DNA of 64,000 bases, taken from Acinetobacter piscicola. GTDB lineage: Bacteria > Pseudomonadota > Gammaproteobacteria > Pseudomonadales > Moraxellaceae. The notes beneath the pieces are model-generated. The model was not told the origin of the DNA. It did no database searches and saw nothing but the letters and a program-made list of their open reading frames with translations. Within the stretch, counting starts at the first letter, position 1, and every line of letters starts with the position of its first letter. Below are positions 55,454-64,000 of the stretch, one piece after another. Location of the stretch: positions 240,474 to 304,473 of the forward strand of contig NZ_KZ268704.1 of NCBI RefSeq assembly GCF_002233755.1. Direction: 5' to 3'. Position numbers and translations under genes: made by a program.

Positions 55454-57850
55454 TTAATTTCTTGGTGTAAGCGTTAAGCTACTGCTTAAACGACCACCAG
55501 TCATCACCATTTCTCCCAAACGCTGCCCTGTGGTATTGCTTGAGTTTGGTGGATAGAAATTAATATCTTTTACTCTAAAAACTTCATTTGGATCTTTATC
55601 TGGATTAAAGTTCAAAGCATAATTAAAGGCAACATTACCTTGCTTATCTACTGTGTAATCTGTCGTATTTTTACCAATCACAATACTGTTATTAAATCTA
55701 ATTTTCCCTGAAATATTATCTAATCCCATCATTGATCCATCGACAGGGTCACTTAACTGAATTGCACCGTCAGTCAACTTATAATCACCAACAATAGTAA
55801 GCGCATTTCCATCTGCTGTCGCATTATTCGGAATGAGTGCAAATCCTATATCTCCCAACAATTTAATTTTGATACCTAACAAAACATCATTAGTTAATTT
55901 AAAATTATCTAAAGGTGAAGTATAGGCATAGCTTTTATATTTGGCACCTGGTAAATAACCTGCGGCAAGTTCTGCTGACATGACCATCAGCAAATCAGGC
56001 ATAGTCAAATTTACATTACCATTCTCAAAACCCATACTTCCATAACCACGTAAAAGCATATCAATATTACGCAAGCCTAAATAATAATCTGTTGGCTTAT
56101 TTCCATTGGTACTGACTGGACTACCATCAATCACCATTATTGATGTGGTTTTACTACCTGATGCATCTCTTCCCTCAGTACTTAAAGCTAGTGCCAAACC
56201 AAGTCTTTGAGAGTCTGTTACTGTAGATTTGGTTACAATACCATTGGTCAAACCATATACATCCCCAGTATAACTTTTTGCATATGTTGCCAAGTTCGCA
56301 TTTAAATTATAAATAGGGAGTGCTAGCCCCCAATTATTGGTTTGATTAGTAAAAGCATTCGCAGTAGAAATACCAGTGCTACTGGTAAATCTACCTTGGC
56401 GCGACAAAGCTTGGAAATTCATTCCACGTATAGCTAAAATCAAACTATATGGGTTGATAGCATCATTGTGTATTTTCTGAATATAATCATTCGCATTCGT
56501 TAAATACTGCCCAGCTATTCCACCAAAGCGTGCCGTACGAAGCACACTATTTTCTGGTAATCTAATTGTTTGTGTATTCGCGAGATTGAGAAAAATGTCA
56601 CCACTATCAAAATATGCTCTTTCTGCAGAGCCTGAAATTAGTGGGGTTAAATTAGAAAATTCAAAACCATAGGAATCATTGCCTGCACCGCCTATTTCAA
56701 GTGTTGTTGGTTTTCCTACCTTAGCACCTGTTAGCATTTGATCACCCACATTGGTAAATGATCCACGCATACGAAAACCAATCCCAGAACTCCCTATGAC
56801 TGTTGAACTTGCTGCTGTTGTTGCACCTTGATTTGCAAAACCCAACACATTATTCAACTCATGTGTATTGGTGAGATTGTTATCTGTTGGATTTATTTTA
56901 CCTGCGGCACTTATCCCTCGTATCTGTAATGTACCATCAACGATACGACCTGAAGCGCCCACTCGTATTAAACCTTTAGCCGCACTCGCATCATAAACGC
57001 CAGCTGTAGCATTTTTCACAGTTGAAAGCTCTATATTGATCCCTGAACTTGTTGCTCCATATGTTCCATATTGAGCTGTAGGTATCGAACTTTTATTCGG
57101 ATCATCAACACGGTCAAAATCCACATAGCCTAACGTACTGGTAGGTGTATGAGATTTATTCGTTGTAGCTCCATTTTGATTGGTTGTAATGAATAATCCT
57201 TTTGCTGGATCTATAGTAATAAAGCCTTTTCCAGATAAATTAAAATTTAGCTTACTTAATAATTGGTTTTGCGTTAGAGCAGCAAGACTTTGTTTCTGCC
57301 CAATAAATAAATTTAGATTATTTAAACCCAAACTCAACGCAGCCTGATCTGTAGAGCTAAACAATCCATTTGGTGTTGTTAGTCGAATACCCATTGGACT
57401 TGCGACTTGCAACCCTAAACTCCCAAGACTCCCACCACAGGCCGGCGTCGCTGCGGTATCACATAAAGTCCAACTGTCTATAGCCATCGTGAAAGGTTTA
57501 AGTACCAATTGAGCATCAAGACCTGTTTTACTCCCCTCACTCGCTGCATTAAATTTCAAATTAACACCCGGCTGAGTGGCTCCCATGCCACTAAATACGA
57601 CATTATTCGCATTGGCTCTCAAGGTTTGCTCTGCATTTGTTGCTGTACCAGCCTTATCTTCCCAATAGAATTTATCAAAATTGGCACGATCAAAATCAAT
57701 ACTTAAGTCCACACCATCTTGACCATTAACATTACTTAATGCTTGATCCGTTAGCTCTTCCAAAGCAAAGACTGACTGCGAAAGTAAAATAATACTCATA
57801 CTTAAAGCTGAAAGTGCAAATGCTTTATGAATTCCGTTCTTTTTATTCAT
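55454..57850 (-). CDS. Exported array protein 3 (798 aa)
   Basis: The largest of the five. Signal peptide ending SQSVFA and then LEELTDQALSNVNGQDGVDL, the clearest copy of the array motif. The following ~750 residues alternate short polar/hydrophobic strands with Asn/Gly/Thr turns (GYVDFDRVDDPNKSS, IFLNLANTQTIRLPEN), consistent with an extended beta helix or barrel-like surface protein. Its two cysteines form one close pair (CDTAATPAC, about residues 133-141). It starts 13 bases after protein 2. No catalytic motif recognised. Confidence 0.72.
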   Translation of the reverse strand: MNKKNGIHKAFALSALSMSIILLSQSVFALEELTDQALSNVNGQDGVDLSIDFDRANFDKFYWEDKAGTATNAEQTLRANANNVVFSGMGATQPGVNLKFNAASEGSKTGLDAQLVLKPFTMAIDSWTLCDTAATPACGGSLGSLGLQVASPMGIRLTTPNGLFSSTDQAALSLGLNNLNLFIGQKQSLAALTQNQLLSKLNFNLSGKGFITIDPAKGLFITTNQNGATTNKSHTPTSTLGYVDFDRVDDPNKSSIPTAQYGTYGATSSGINIELSTVKNATAGVYDASAAKGLIRVGASGRIVDGTLQIRGISAAGKINPTDNNLTNTHELNNVLGFANQGATTAASSTVIGSSGIGFRMRGSFTNVGDQMLTGAKVGKPTTLEIGGAGNDSYGFEFSNLTPLISGSAERAYFDSGDIFLNLANTQTIRLPENSVLRTARFGGIAGQYLTNANDYIQKIHNDAINPYSLILAIRGMNFQALSRQGRFTSSTGISTANAFTNQTNNWGLALPIYNLNANLATYAKSYTGDVYGLTNGIVTKSTVTDSQRLGLALALSTEGRDASGSKTTSIMVIDGSPVSTNGNKPTDYYLGLRNIDMLLRGYGSMGFENGNVNLTMPDLLMVMSAELAAGYLPGAKYKSYAYTSPLDNFKLTNDVLLGIKIKLLGDIGFALIPNNATADGNALTIVGDYKLTDGAIQLSDPVDGSMMGLDNISGKIRFNNSIVIGKNTTDYTVDKQGNVAFNYALNFNPDKDPNEVFRVKDINFYPPNSSNTTGQRLGEMVMTGGRLSSSLTLTPRN

Positions 57851-57863
57851 CCTTTTACCCTTT

Positions 57864-58583
57864 TTAGCAGCGAGAATGATCTATACAGGAAAAAACTTTT
57901 ATACTTCCTCCAAGTGATAAATTCCCATTCATACTTACACCAAGAAACCCTTTTTCTCTTGCGACACCAGTGTCAGGATTATATTTATCAAAAGTATTAT
58001 CTGTTGTTTGATTATATTTTGTGGTAGATAGAAAACCTTCTTGATTACTGCTTGACGAAGCAACCGCAGTATCCGTTTCTATAGAAAGAGATTGAAAGCC
58101 AAAATTTCTAATTTTTATAGTCTGATTTGGATCAAAACCAAAATTTAATGCGCCACGATACGTATCCGTTCCAGATTTTGACTTAAATGTAACATCAGCT
58201 CCATCCAATGATAATTTATCAATCAGTACTGTACCTTGTATACCTTTAAAAACTAACCATTGATTTTTACCAGTAGCAGAAGGAACACGCACCCCATTGC
58301 TATAGGTATCATTAGAACCATCATCATAGCGGTTATTCAGTGCAATTGCTAAACGGCAATATTCCAATTGTGAGCTCGAGCACACGCTTGAATCAAATTT
58401 ATAATCAGCGGTATGATTCAAGCTAAGTTTAAGATTTAAATCTACACCTGCTTGGCCATTCACTTGTGCCAAATCTGTATCAGAAAGTGGTGTCAGTTGA
58501 TCTGAATAACTCACACTATTCACACCTAACAACATTAGACCAACAAGACTTGCTGTAAGAATATCTTTAATTTTATTCATCAT
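57864..58583 (-). CDS. Exported array protein 2 (239 aa)
   Basis: Signal peptide MMNKIKDILTASLVGLMLLG..SVSYS followed by QLTPLSDTDLAQVNGQAGVDL, the array motif. Short beta-rich body with CSSSQLEYC near the middle and a C-terminal CIDHSRC, so again two close cysteine pairs. Located 10 bases after protein 1 and 13 before protein 3. Could be a pilin-like or minor surface subunit by size, but it has no type IV prepilin or chaperone-usher donor-strand signature that I can see. Confidence 0.72.
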   Translation of the reverse strand: MMNKIKDILTASLVGLMLLGVNSVSYSDQLTPLSDTDLAQVNGQAGVDLNLKLSLNHTADYKFDSSVCSSSQLEYCRLAIALNNRYDDGSNDTYSNGVRVPSATGKNQWLVFKGIQGTVLIDKLSLDGADVTFKSKSGTDTYRGALNFGFDPNQTIKIRNFGFQSLSIETDTAVASSSSNQEGFLSTTKYNQTTDNTFDKYNPDTGVAREKGFLGVSMNGNLSLGGSIKVFSCIDHSRC

Positions 58584-58593
58584 ATACTCCAGC

Positions 58594-60723
58594 CTATAAT
58601 CCAGTGGTGGTAAATTTAAAATGTTGAATTAGTAAACCATCAATTGCAGCTGAACCAAGATTATTTTTCGGTGTTGATCCTGCAGGTGTCATATTTTGTA
58701 ATGTGCTATTAATATTTGTTGGCATTGTTGTTTGAATACCCAAAATCTGCCCATTCATATTTTGACGCTGAGTCGTTTCATAAGTATCTTTTGCGCCAAC
58801 ATTTGCCTTGGGAGCAACTGCGCCCCAAGCACTCCAACCACCATATGACCAAGTTCCCCAGAAATCCTGTGAACGAGTCCTTGTAGCATTCCATACTTGT
58901 GTATAATCCTGAGAAAGACTATTACTTAAATTTGTTTCTGTTTGCAATTCCCCAATCGAAACCCCAAAAGCCTCTATACCTTTATACGCTGTCGTTCTAT
59001 TGGTTGTTGCATCGTAGACTGTCGAGCCTATGGTAATACTACTATGTGTTGCTTTAGAATCCTGATAAGTAACATTATTAATGGTTTGTGTCCCACCACA
59101 TTTATTAATATTACACGTATTCCCTAAATAGATATTCCCATCACTTAATGCAACATCTGCTGGAATATCCGCATAACGTTGATAAATTTTACTATATACA
59201 GCAGCATTGTTTGGGATACGTGTTAATTCAATTGAAAAGTTAGAACCATTCGTCCCCAATATTAAAGGCTGCGCCAAACTACCTAATACTAGGTTAATAT
59301 TTGGATTATATAAAAAGATTCCTTCTGCTTTTGTATTAGCCTTAAAGTTCGGTACAGCACCACCAAATGCTGGAGTTCCCGTTGCATCCGTGTTTAATAG
59401 CTCTTGTGTACTGATCCGTAATACGCTTTTCACAGCAGGCATACTCCAACTGTTACTCGATGTCGCTACAAAACGCCGTGCAGTTACCCCTTCCTGAATG
59501 GTACACCCAGCTGCCGCACCGTTTTGCGCTTGAGGACTTGCACATTGCCCACCATTTGGAAATGATCCTCCAGAAGGTAAACCATCATACGTTGTTGTTT
59601 TCTGCCCATTATTTGGTGGCATGTAAGTTTGCAAAATGCCTGAAGAGGTATTTGGATTAGCCGTGACATCCGAACCCTGTGTATAAATTACATTTCCAGC
59701 AGCATCTCGTTTTACACTATTGTCAGCATTTCGGGAAAAATCTAATTGATAAATTTTACGCGTTACAGCACCCAAGGTTACTGAGCCACGAGCATCAACC
59801 CCATCCGTTTTTCCGCTATTTAAACGGACAATGCCTGCAACACCTAAAGTTTGATTGTAAGACTTCGATAAGCCATAATTAAAAGTACCTAACTTATTTG
59901 CAGTGTCATTGATATAGCCTGTGACATTCCCATTCCCATCTTTTTGTGCAATCAACTTATAAACATCATAAGTCCCACCAGTATTACCCGAACCTACCCC
60001 ATCTAAAGTTCGAAATACTTTTAAGTTAGAACCATTAACAGAAAAACCATCCCAAACCACCGCCGCACGAATTCGATTGGACAAGCCTTGCATTTTATTC
60101 GTGATACTTTCAGCTTGAGTTTTATCCCGCATAAAAGCATCTGCATACATACCCATTTTTAAATTATATGCAGAGGACTCAGCACCTGTCGTCGGGATCA
60201 CATCATGCATTAACGGTGCTTCTAAAGTGATATAAGAAACGTCCTTAGTTGTACCAGAAAATGAAGGAACTGCAGTATCAGTTACAGTTTTTAATATCCA
60301 TGGGTTTTGGGCACTACCCCAAGAGTCTATTGGACGTGCAAAATCATTTACAGTGGTTCCTAATGTACCAAAACCAACGCCCCAATCATTCTTGTCCCGA
60401 CCAGCACCTACATTCTTTTTTGACTGCCCTATAGAAAGACCATTAACAAACACTTCAGCTTTTTGAAAGCCTTTACTTTCCGCTGTTGCAGAAATAGGTC
60501 CAACAGGGATCAATCGAATTGATCCACCACCAAGCTCATCATTTACACCATTAAAACGGAGGCTGAAATTTTCAGGCAGTAGTGCAATCCCTTCACCTGT
60601 AGACTCACTTAAACTCTCATCCGATAATTCTTCAAGCGCAAAACACGATTGACTTACACTCAAACTAATAAGTGAAGCCAGTAAAGTTTTTTTAAATTTT
60701 ACTGTATAACCGAGTGTAGTCAT
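58594..60723 (-). CDS. Exported array protein 1 (709 aa), first gene of the operon
   Basis: Signal peptide (FKKTLLASLISLSVSQSCFA) then LEELSDESLSESTGEGIALL, the array motif. Large beta-rich body with many Asn, Gly, Thr and Ser residues and recurring short motifs such as 'GGSIRLIPVGP' and 'SNSWSMPAVKSVLRI'; two or three close cysteine pairs (CASPQAQNGAAAGC, CNINKC). Strong ribosome site AGGAAGG eight bases before the ATG. Promoter presumably in 60724-60971. Function unknown. Confidence 0.75.
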   Translation of the reverse strand: MTTLGYTVKFKKTLLASLISLSVSQSCFALEELSDESLSESTGEGIALLPENFSLRFNGVNDELGGGSIRLIPVGPISATAESKGFQKAEVFVNGLSIGQSKKNVGAGRDKNDWGVGFGTLGTTVNDFARPIDSWGSAQNPWILKTVTDTAVPSFSGTTKDVSYITLEAPLMHDVIPTTGAESSAYNLKMGMYADAFMRDKTQAESITNKMQGLSNRIRAAVVWDGFSVNGSNLKVFRTLDGVGSGNTGGTYDVYKLIAQKDGNGNVTGYINDTANKLGTFNYGLSKSYNQTLGVAGIVRLNSGKTDGVDARGSVTLGAVTRKIYQLDFSRNADNSVKRDAAGNVIYTQGSDVTANPNTSSGILQTYMPPNNGQKTTTYDGLPSGGSFPNGGQCASPQAQNGAAAGCTIQEGVTARRFVATSSNSWSMPAVKSVLRISTQELLNTDATGTPAFGGAVPNFKANTKAEGIFLYNPNINLVLGSLAQPLILGTNGSNFSIELTRIPNNAAVYSKIYQRYADIPADVALSDGNIYLGNTCNINKCGGTQTINNVTYQDSKATHSSITIGSTVYDATTNRTTAYKGIEAFGVSIGELQTETNLSNSLSQDYTQVWNATRTRSQDFWGTWSYGGWSAWGAVAPKANVGAKDTYETTQRQNMNGQILGIQTTMPTNINSTLQNMTPAGSTPKNNLGSAAIDGLLIQHFKFTTTGL

Positions 60724-60971
60724 CTTGACCTTCCTATTTATACGATGCTCCGCACCATATTTTATTTTTCTAAATATTCCTTTTAAGTGGTATCCCTACT
60801 TACCCACTTAAAACAAGGTTGATACTTTTTGCCAACCTTATCTCAATTTCCATTATGCTAATTATTTAATCAAATGCAAAAAGAATCTGCTCGTTATTGT
60901 TATTTTCCGATGAATGAAAGATGGATTTACCACCCATCTCTCACAATACACGTTATTATCAACAACTTATA

Positions 60972-61541
60972 TTAAACCTTCGGCAAAGTCACACCTGTTT
61001 GACCTTGGTACTTACCACCACGATCTTTATAAGACGTTTCGCAGACTTCATCAGACTCGAAAAACAACATTTGAGCCACACCTTCACCTGCATAAATACG
61101 TGCAGGCAAGTTTGTAGTATTGGAAAATTCCAAAGTCACATGACCTTCCCACTCTGGTTCAAGTGGCGTGACATTTACAATGATACCACAACGTGCATAG
61201 GTTGACTTACCTAAACAAACGGTCAAAACATTACGTGGAATACGGAAGTACTCAACAGTACGCGCTAAAGCAAATGAGTTCGGCGGGATAATGCATACAT
61301 CCGATTCAATATCGATAAAGCTTTTATCATCAAAGTTTTTAGGATCAACAATCGCAGAGTGAACATTGGTAAATACTTTAAACTCACGTGCACAACGGAC
61401 ATCATAACCATAGCTAGATACGCCATAAGAAATGAGTTTTTCACCATTTGCATCATAACGGACTTGGTTTTCTGCATACGGTTCAATCATGCCGTGTTTT
61501 TCGCTCATTTCACGAATCCAACGATCAGACTTAATTGCCAT
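60972..61541 (-). CDS. dcd: Dcd, dCTP deaminase
   Basis: 189 aa. Deaminates dCTP to dUTP, the main source of dTTP precursor in proteobacteria. Conserved pattern [20 protein letters not shown] near residues 35-55, [30 protein letters not shown] near 88-117, and the active-site Glu in [14 protein letters not shown] (LEF), then [13 protein letters not shown]. Starts [12 protein letters not shown], the standard Dcd start. 248 bases separate it from the array operon start, same strand. Confidence 0.95.
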   Translation of the reverse strand: MAIKSDRWIREMSEKHGMIEPYAENQVRYDANGEKLISYGVSSYGYDVRCAREFKVFTNVHSAIVDPKNFDDKSFIDIESDVCIIPPNSFALARTVEYFRIPRNVLTVCLGKSTYARCGIIVNVTPLEPEWEGHVTLEFSNTTNLPARIYAGEGVAQMLFFESDEVCETSYKDRGGKYQGQTGVTLPKV

Positions 61542-61688
61542 TTTTCTATCCCAAAATCTATTTTCAATACTGCGCTGTACTTTAACTGAAAACGCATTTG
61601 AAAGGAATGTTTAAACAGCAATAGAAATGCCCAAGTTCACATGACATCAAACTTGGGGCATAGATTAAATAGATAATTTGAAAATAGA

Positions 61689-62282
61689 TTAAAGACTTAA
61701 CAATGCAGAATAACTAAGAGGAACAGTAAAACTCACCAGTACTAAAGATGCTGTTCTTTGCATATTGCGTTGATTTAACCAACTCACTTGATTGCTACAA
61801 ATAATTGAGCCGATAAAAGTCCAAAAGAAAGCAATCGGTACAATAAGCAATAAGAAACACAACATATGCGACACATATGCAGATGCATTTTGCCAAACAT
61901 AGGTCGGGAAAATCGCTGAAGCGAACAATAATGCTTTTGGATTCAACAACGTTGCGACAAAAAGCTCACGTGCGCGAATACTTGCTTGATTAAAGTTTTC
62001 ATCACGGTTGGCTGTACGCCACAATTTAAGTGCTAAAAATAGGATATAACCTGCACTAAATAGTTTCAAAATCGTCGGTACTGTTGGGAACTGTTTTGCA
62101 ACAGTGCCAATGATTAATCCCCAAATACTAATGGAGATAAAGTAGCCAAGCGCTTCCGCAGGAATAAGATTGAGAGATTTTCGAATTCCAACCTGTATTC
62201 CAGAAGATGCTAAGAGCGTATTGGTTGGTCCTGGTGTCAAAAGAATCGTCACCACCAAGCCAATAAAAAACCATGAAATCAT
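61689..62282 (-). CDS. LysE/RhtB family exporter
   Basis: 197 aa inner-membrane protein with six predicted membrane segments. Opens with FIGLVVTILLTPGPTNTLLA, the LysE family's first-helix TPGP motif, and SIRARELFVATLLNPKALLF in the middle. Such proteins export amino acids or related metabolites; substrate unknown. Monocistronic. Confidence 0.85.
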   Translation of the reverse strand: MISWFFIGLVVTILLTPGPTNTLLASSGIQVGIRKSLNLIPAEALGYFISISIWGLIIGTVAKQFPTVPTILKLFSAGYILFLALKLWRTANRDENFNQASIRARELFVATLLNPKALLFASAIFPTYVWQNASAYVSHMLCFLLLIVPIAFFWTFIGSIICSNQVSWLNQRNMQRTASLVLVSFTVPLSYSALLSL

Positions 62283-62748
62283 TAAATGACCTCATCAATG
62301 GATTAATTGCAGATTAAATCAGTTGTATTCAATTGGCAAAAAATTATTTGTAAGAGAACGTGTTACATTATGTCACATAAATATTTTTTCTATTTCTATT
62401 TCATAGAGTTAAATCGTCTTAAATGTCATAGAACTGCAAAGTCATCTTACAATTAAATGTCTTTTAAATATCCAAAACCAGATAAAGCATGGACAAATAA
62501 TCTCTTTAAAATCAGTCTAGTTAGCAAATTGATGATTAAAGAAAAAATACAAAGTGATGAATTATAAATTTGAATGAAATCAATGACTCATTATTGCTGA
62601 TTGATTTCAACTGCATATTTTAAGAAAACTTTCAGCTTTATTGTCTATTCTCTACTCAGTTTTTCCCGCACACTCATCGGCTCATCCTGATTAAAGCTGT
62701 CGTTTCAACCGCTATTGAGGCACAATAGATACCTTTCTTGTATTTTCT
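62283..62748. other. Intergenic, no gene seen
   Basis: 466 bases between divergent genes. Only a 36-codon open frame (62458-62568, + strand) without ribosome site, which I do not call. Expected to hold the promoters of the LysE-type and DUF2062 genes. Confidence 0.35.
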
Positions 62749-63300
62749 ATGTTTATGGCAAAGCGTTTTTTTCAGTCTTGGCTTCCTTCTCCTGAAAAAG
62801 TCAACAATTTGAAATTTATGAAGATTTTTGGCGATAAAGCCTTAAGTCCTCAGCTTTGGTACGTCAACCGAAAATCCATTTCTAAAGCCATGTTTATTGG
62901 AACATTTTGGGGAATTTTGCCCATTCCGTTTCATACGGTTTTAATTGTACTTACTGTACTTTTCTTTGAAGCAAATTTACCTATAGGTTTAATCTTAGCG
63001 TGGATCATGAATCCATTTACAGTTGTGCCTATTTTAATTTTTGCTTTTTGGATTGGTTCAAAAATTTATCATGTCCATATGATCAATAAAGACATGCTTT
63101 TAGGTGTATTCCATCAAATTGTTCATTGGATTCAAAACTTTGGTCATGGACATATTGATTTAAGTTTAGCCAAAATTCTTGCAACGGGTTTATTCATTGA
63201 AGCAATGATCTTTGCATCGCTTCTTTTTATTGCAACCCGTCTTTATTGGCGTTGGAGTGTAGTGAGAAAATGGCGTGAACGGGCTTTAAAAGAGTTTTAA
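62749..63300 (+). CDS. DUF2062 membrane protein
   Basis: 183 aa. DUF2062 pattern: LSPQLWYVNRKSISKAMFIGTFWGILPIPFHTVLIVL, FFEANLPIGLILAWIMNPFTVVPI (the 'NPxTxxP' motif) and a C-terminal membrane segment. Two to three membrane segments. Related proteins are found with lipid/glycosyltransfer genes, but no function is established. The ATG at 62749 or the one at 62755 (MAKRFF) may be used. Confidence 0.82.
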   Translation: MFMAKRFFQSWLPSPEKVNNLKFMKIFGDKALSPQLWYVNRKSISKAMFIGTFWGILPIPFHTVLIVLTVLFFEANLPIGLILAWIMNPFTVVPILIFAFWIGSKIYHVHMINKDMLLGVFHQIVHWIQNFGHGHIDLSLAKILATGLFIEAMIFASLLFIATRLYWRWSVVRKWRERALKEF

Positions 63301-63656
63301 GTAATATAGGTATTTCCAACATAAATATATGATTTTAAATCAAGATCAAACATCCTTTTTAAACTTGGGAGAATCTCTCCAAAAGCGATTCATTCTTATA
63401 AAAATAAAGAATGCTAATCAGTTAAGCATAATTTTATTATTACTCATTGATAAATTTCCCCTAACCCTGAGCCATATATGGCGCAAGGCAAAAGAGGGGA
63501 ACTATTGAGAATTTAAAACAATTTTAGATTCCTTGCGCAGCAGTGCTGCTCATCCCTCCTTTATCAAAGGTGAGGAGCATGTTCCGCAAGAGGAGGATTA
63601 AAAATGCTTAACTAACTGGCATAACTTATTCAAAGCACTTTTGTATCAATCCAGCA
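63301..63656. other. Intergenic region holding palindromic element B
   Basis: 356 bases between convergent genes. Nothing coding. The right half (63456-63590) is the palindromic repeat element described separately; the left half is AT-rich with no recognised structure. Confidence 0.45.
63456..63590. repeat. Intergenic palindromic repeat element B
   Basis: Contains three units of the form TTGC-[12-13 base palindrome]-TCA: - strand 63468-63487 with core GCCATATATGGC (63471-63482); + strand 63531-63556 with core GCAGCAGTGCTGC (63537-63549); - strand 63571-63590 with core GGAGCATGTTCC (63574-63585). A further hairpin CCTTT-ATC-AAAGG (63558-63570) sits between the last two, and an outer pair TTCCCCT (63456-63462)/AGGGGAA (63495-63501) encloses the first. 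The second and third units face each other (CTTGCG ... CGCAAG), a BIME-like layout. The first copy and the + unit match element A at 22741-23095. Confidence 0.6.
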
Positions 63657-64000
63657 TTAGAAAATTCGATGTGGATCTTTTTCAACTTTAGGTAAAGTTT
63701 GTGCAATTTTTTCTGCGATCGCCATATAACTTTCAGCAGCATCATCGCCTGCAATCACAGATGGTTTACCTGCATCTGCATTTTCACGTATTTGAACATT
63801 CAGCGGTAAACGCCCAAGCAATGGAATATCGTATTGTTGAGAAAGTTGATCACCGCCACCTGTACCAAAAATTTGCTCTTCATGCCCGCAGTTTGAACAA
63901 ATGTGTGTCGACATGTTTTCAATCACACCGATCACTGGAATCTGAACTTTATTAAATAGTTCAATCCCTTTTACAGCATCCATTAAAGCAACGTTTTGCG
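63657..64000 (-). CDS. apbC: C-terminal part of Mrp/ApbC iron-sulfur carrier ATPase (runs off the window)
   Basis: The last ~114 residues are in the window; the frame continues past 64000. It reads QNVALMDAVKGIELFNKV, then VIGVIENMSTHICSNCGHEE (the CxxC that holds the bridging Fe-S cluster), FGTGGGDQLSQQY, PLLGRLPLNVQIRENADAGKP, typical of Mrp/ApbC (Nbp35-like) P-loop ATPases that deliver Fe-S clusters. The Walker A part lies outside. Convergent with the DUF2062 gene across element B. Confidence 0.92.
   Translation of the reverse strand, partial: QNVALMDAVKGIELFNKVQIPVIGVIENMSTHICSNCGHEEQIFGTGGGDQLSQQYDIPLLGRLPLNVQIRENADAGKPSVIAGDDAAESYMAIAEKIAQTLPKVEKDPHRIF

Noticed and set aside
52973..60723. 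The array as a classical chaperone-usher or type IV pilus operon
   Set aside because: No usher, chaperone, prepilin peptidase motif, donor-strand signature or assembly ATPase is encoded, so 'pilus' can only be a label by analogy.
62458..62568. 36-codon open frame upstream of the DUF2062 gene
   Set aside because: No ribosome site and no homologue recognised; composition typical of AT-rich random sequence.

Overview
The window is chromosomal DNA from a low-GC gammaproteobacterium, almost certainly an Acinetobacter (Moraxellaceae). The evidence is the combination of a DcaP-type porin, a Pil-Chp cluster in the order pilG-pilH-pilI-pilJ-chpA, a pgaBCD locus, an NrtR/NadV NAD-salvage cluster, and DUF2505, DUF1853 and YaeQ proteins, with AT-rich intergenic DNA. 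I see no tRNA, rRNA, CRISPR array, prophage or intact insertion sequence. Most of it reads as core genome.

Layout. 1-4.1 kb: start of a probable RelA/SpoT-domain protein, then four exported proteins of unknown function, with a decayed second copy of one gene's leader. 4.4-8.8 kb: M13 metallopeptidase, then a LysR regulator divergent from a split chromate (CHR) transporter. 9-13 kb: gene debris, a membrane GGDEF protein, an empty AT-rich gap, DUF2505, a small protein and PnuC. 13.2-15.5 kb: a crotonase/hydrolase/TetR operon with a palindrome inside its promoter. 15.6-21.8 kb: two exported proteins, an acyltransferase and pgaD-pgaC-pgaB, without pgaA. 22.2-29 kb: FKBP isomerase, YaeQ, CobW GTPase, GST, small exported proteins, thioesterase and a patatin lipoprotein. 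29.3-32.4 kb: GltS and a DcaP-like porin. 32.8-40 kb: nitroreductase, the NAD-salvage set (PRPP synthetase-like, NadV, NrtR), DUF1853, a 46-residue entericidin-like lipoprotein and DapE. 39.9-48.3 kb: Pil-Chp chemosensory system for type IV pili. 48.6-51.3 kb: an exported DUF4124-like protein and ProS. 51.3-60.7 kb: a flavin-dependent halogenase downstream of five tandem exported proteins sharing one N-terminal motif. 61-64 kb: Dcd, a LysE exporter, DUF2062 and the C-terminal part of Mrp/ApbC.

How the genes work together. NadV with its PRPP synthetase would make NMN from nicotinamide; NrtR probably represses this through a near-perfect palindrome ahead of the operon, and PnuC 20 kb away would bring in a pyridine precursor. 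PgaB, PgaC and PgaD make, export and deacetylate PNAG, but the outer-membrane porin PgaA is absent here. The Pil-Chp set has receptor, couplers, kinase and two response regulators but no methylation enzymes.

The two most unusual items are: (1) the array of five exported paralog-like proteins plus a halogenase with intact signature residues (51.3-60.7 kb); (2) a family of short palindromic repeats of the form TTGC-[palindrome]-TCA, found in two intergenic elements 40 kb apart, with compensatory arm changes between copies.
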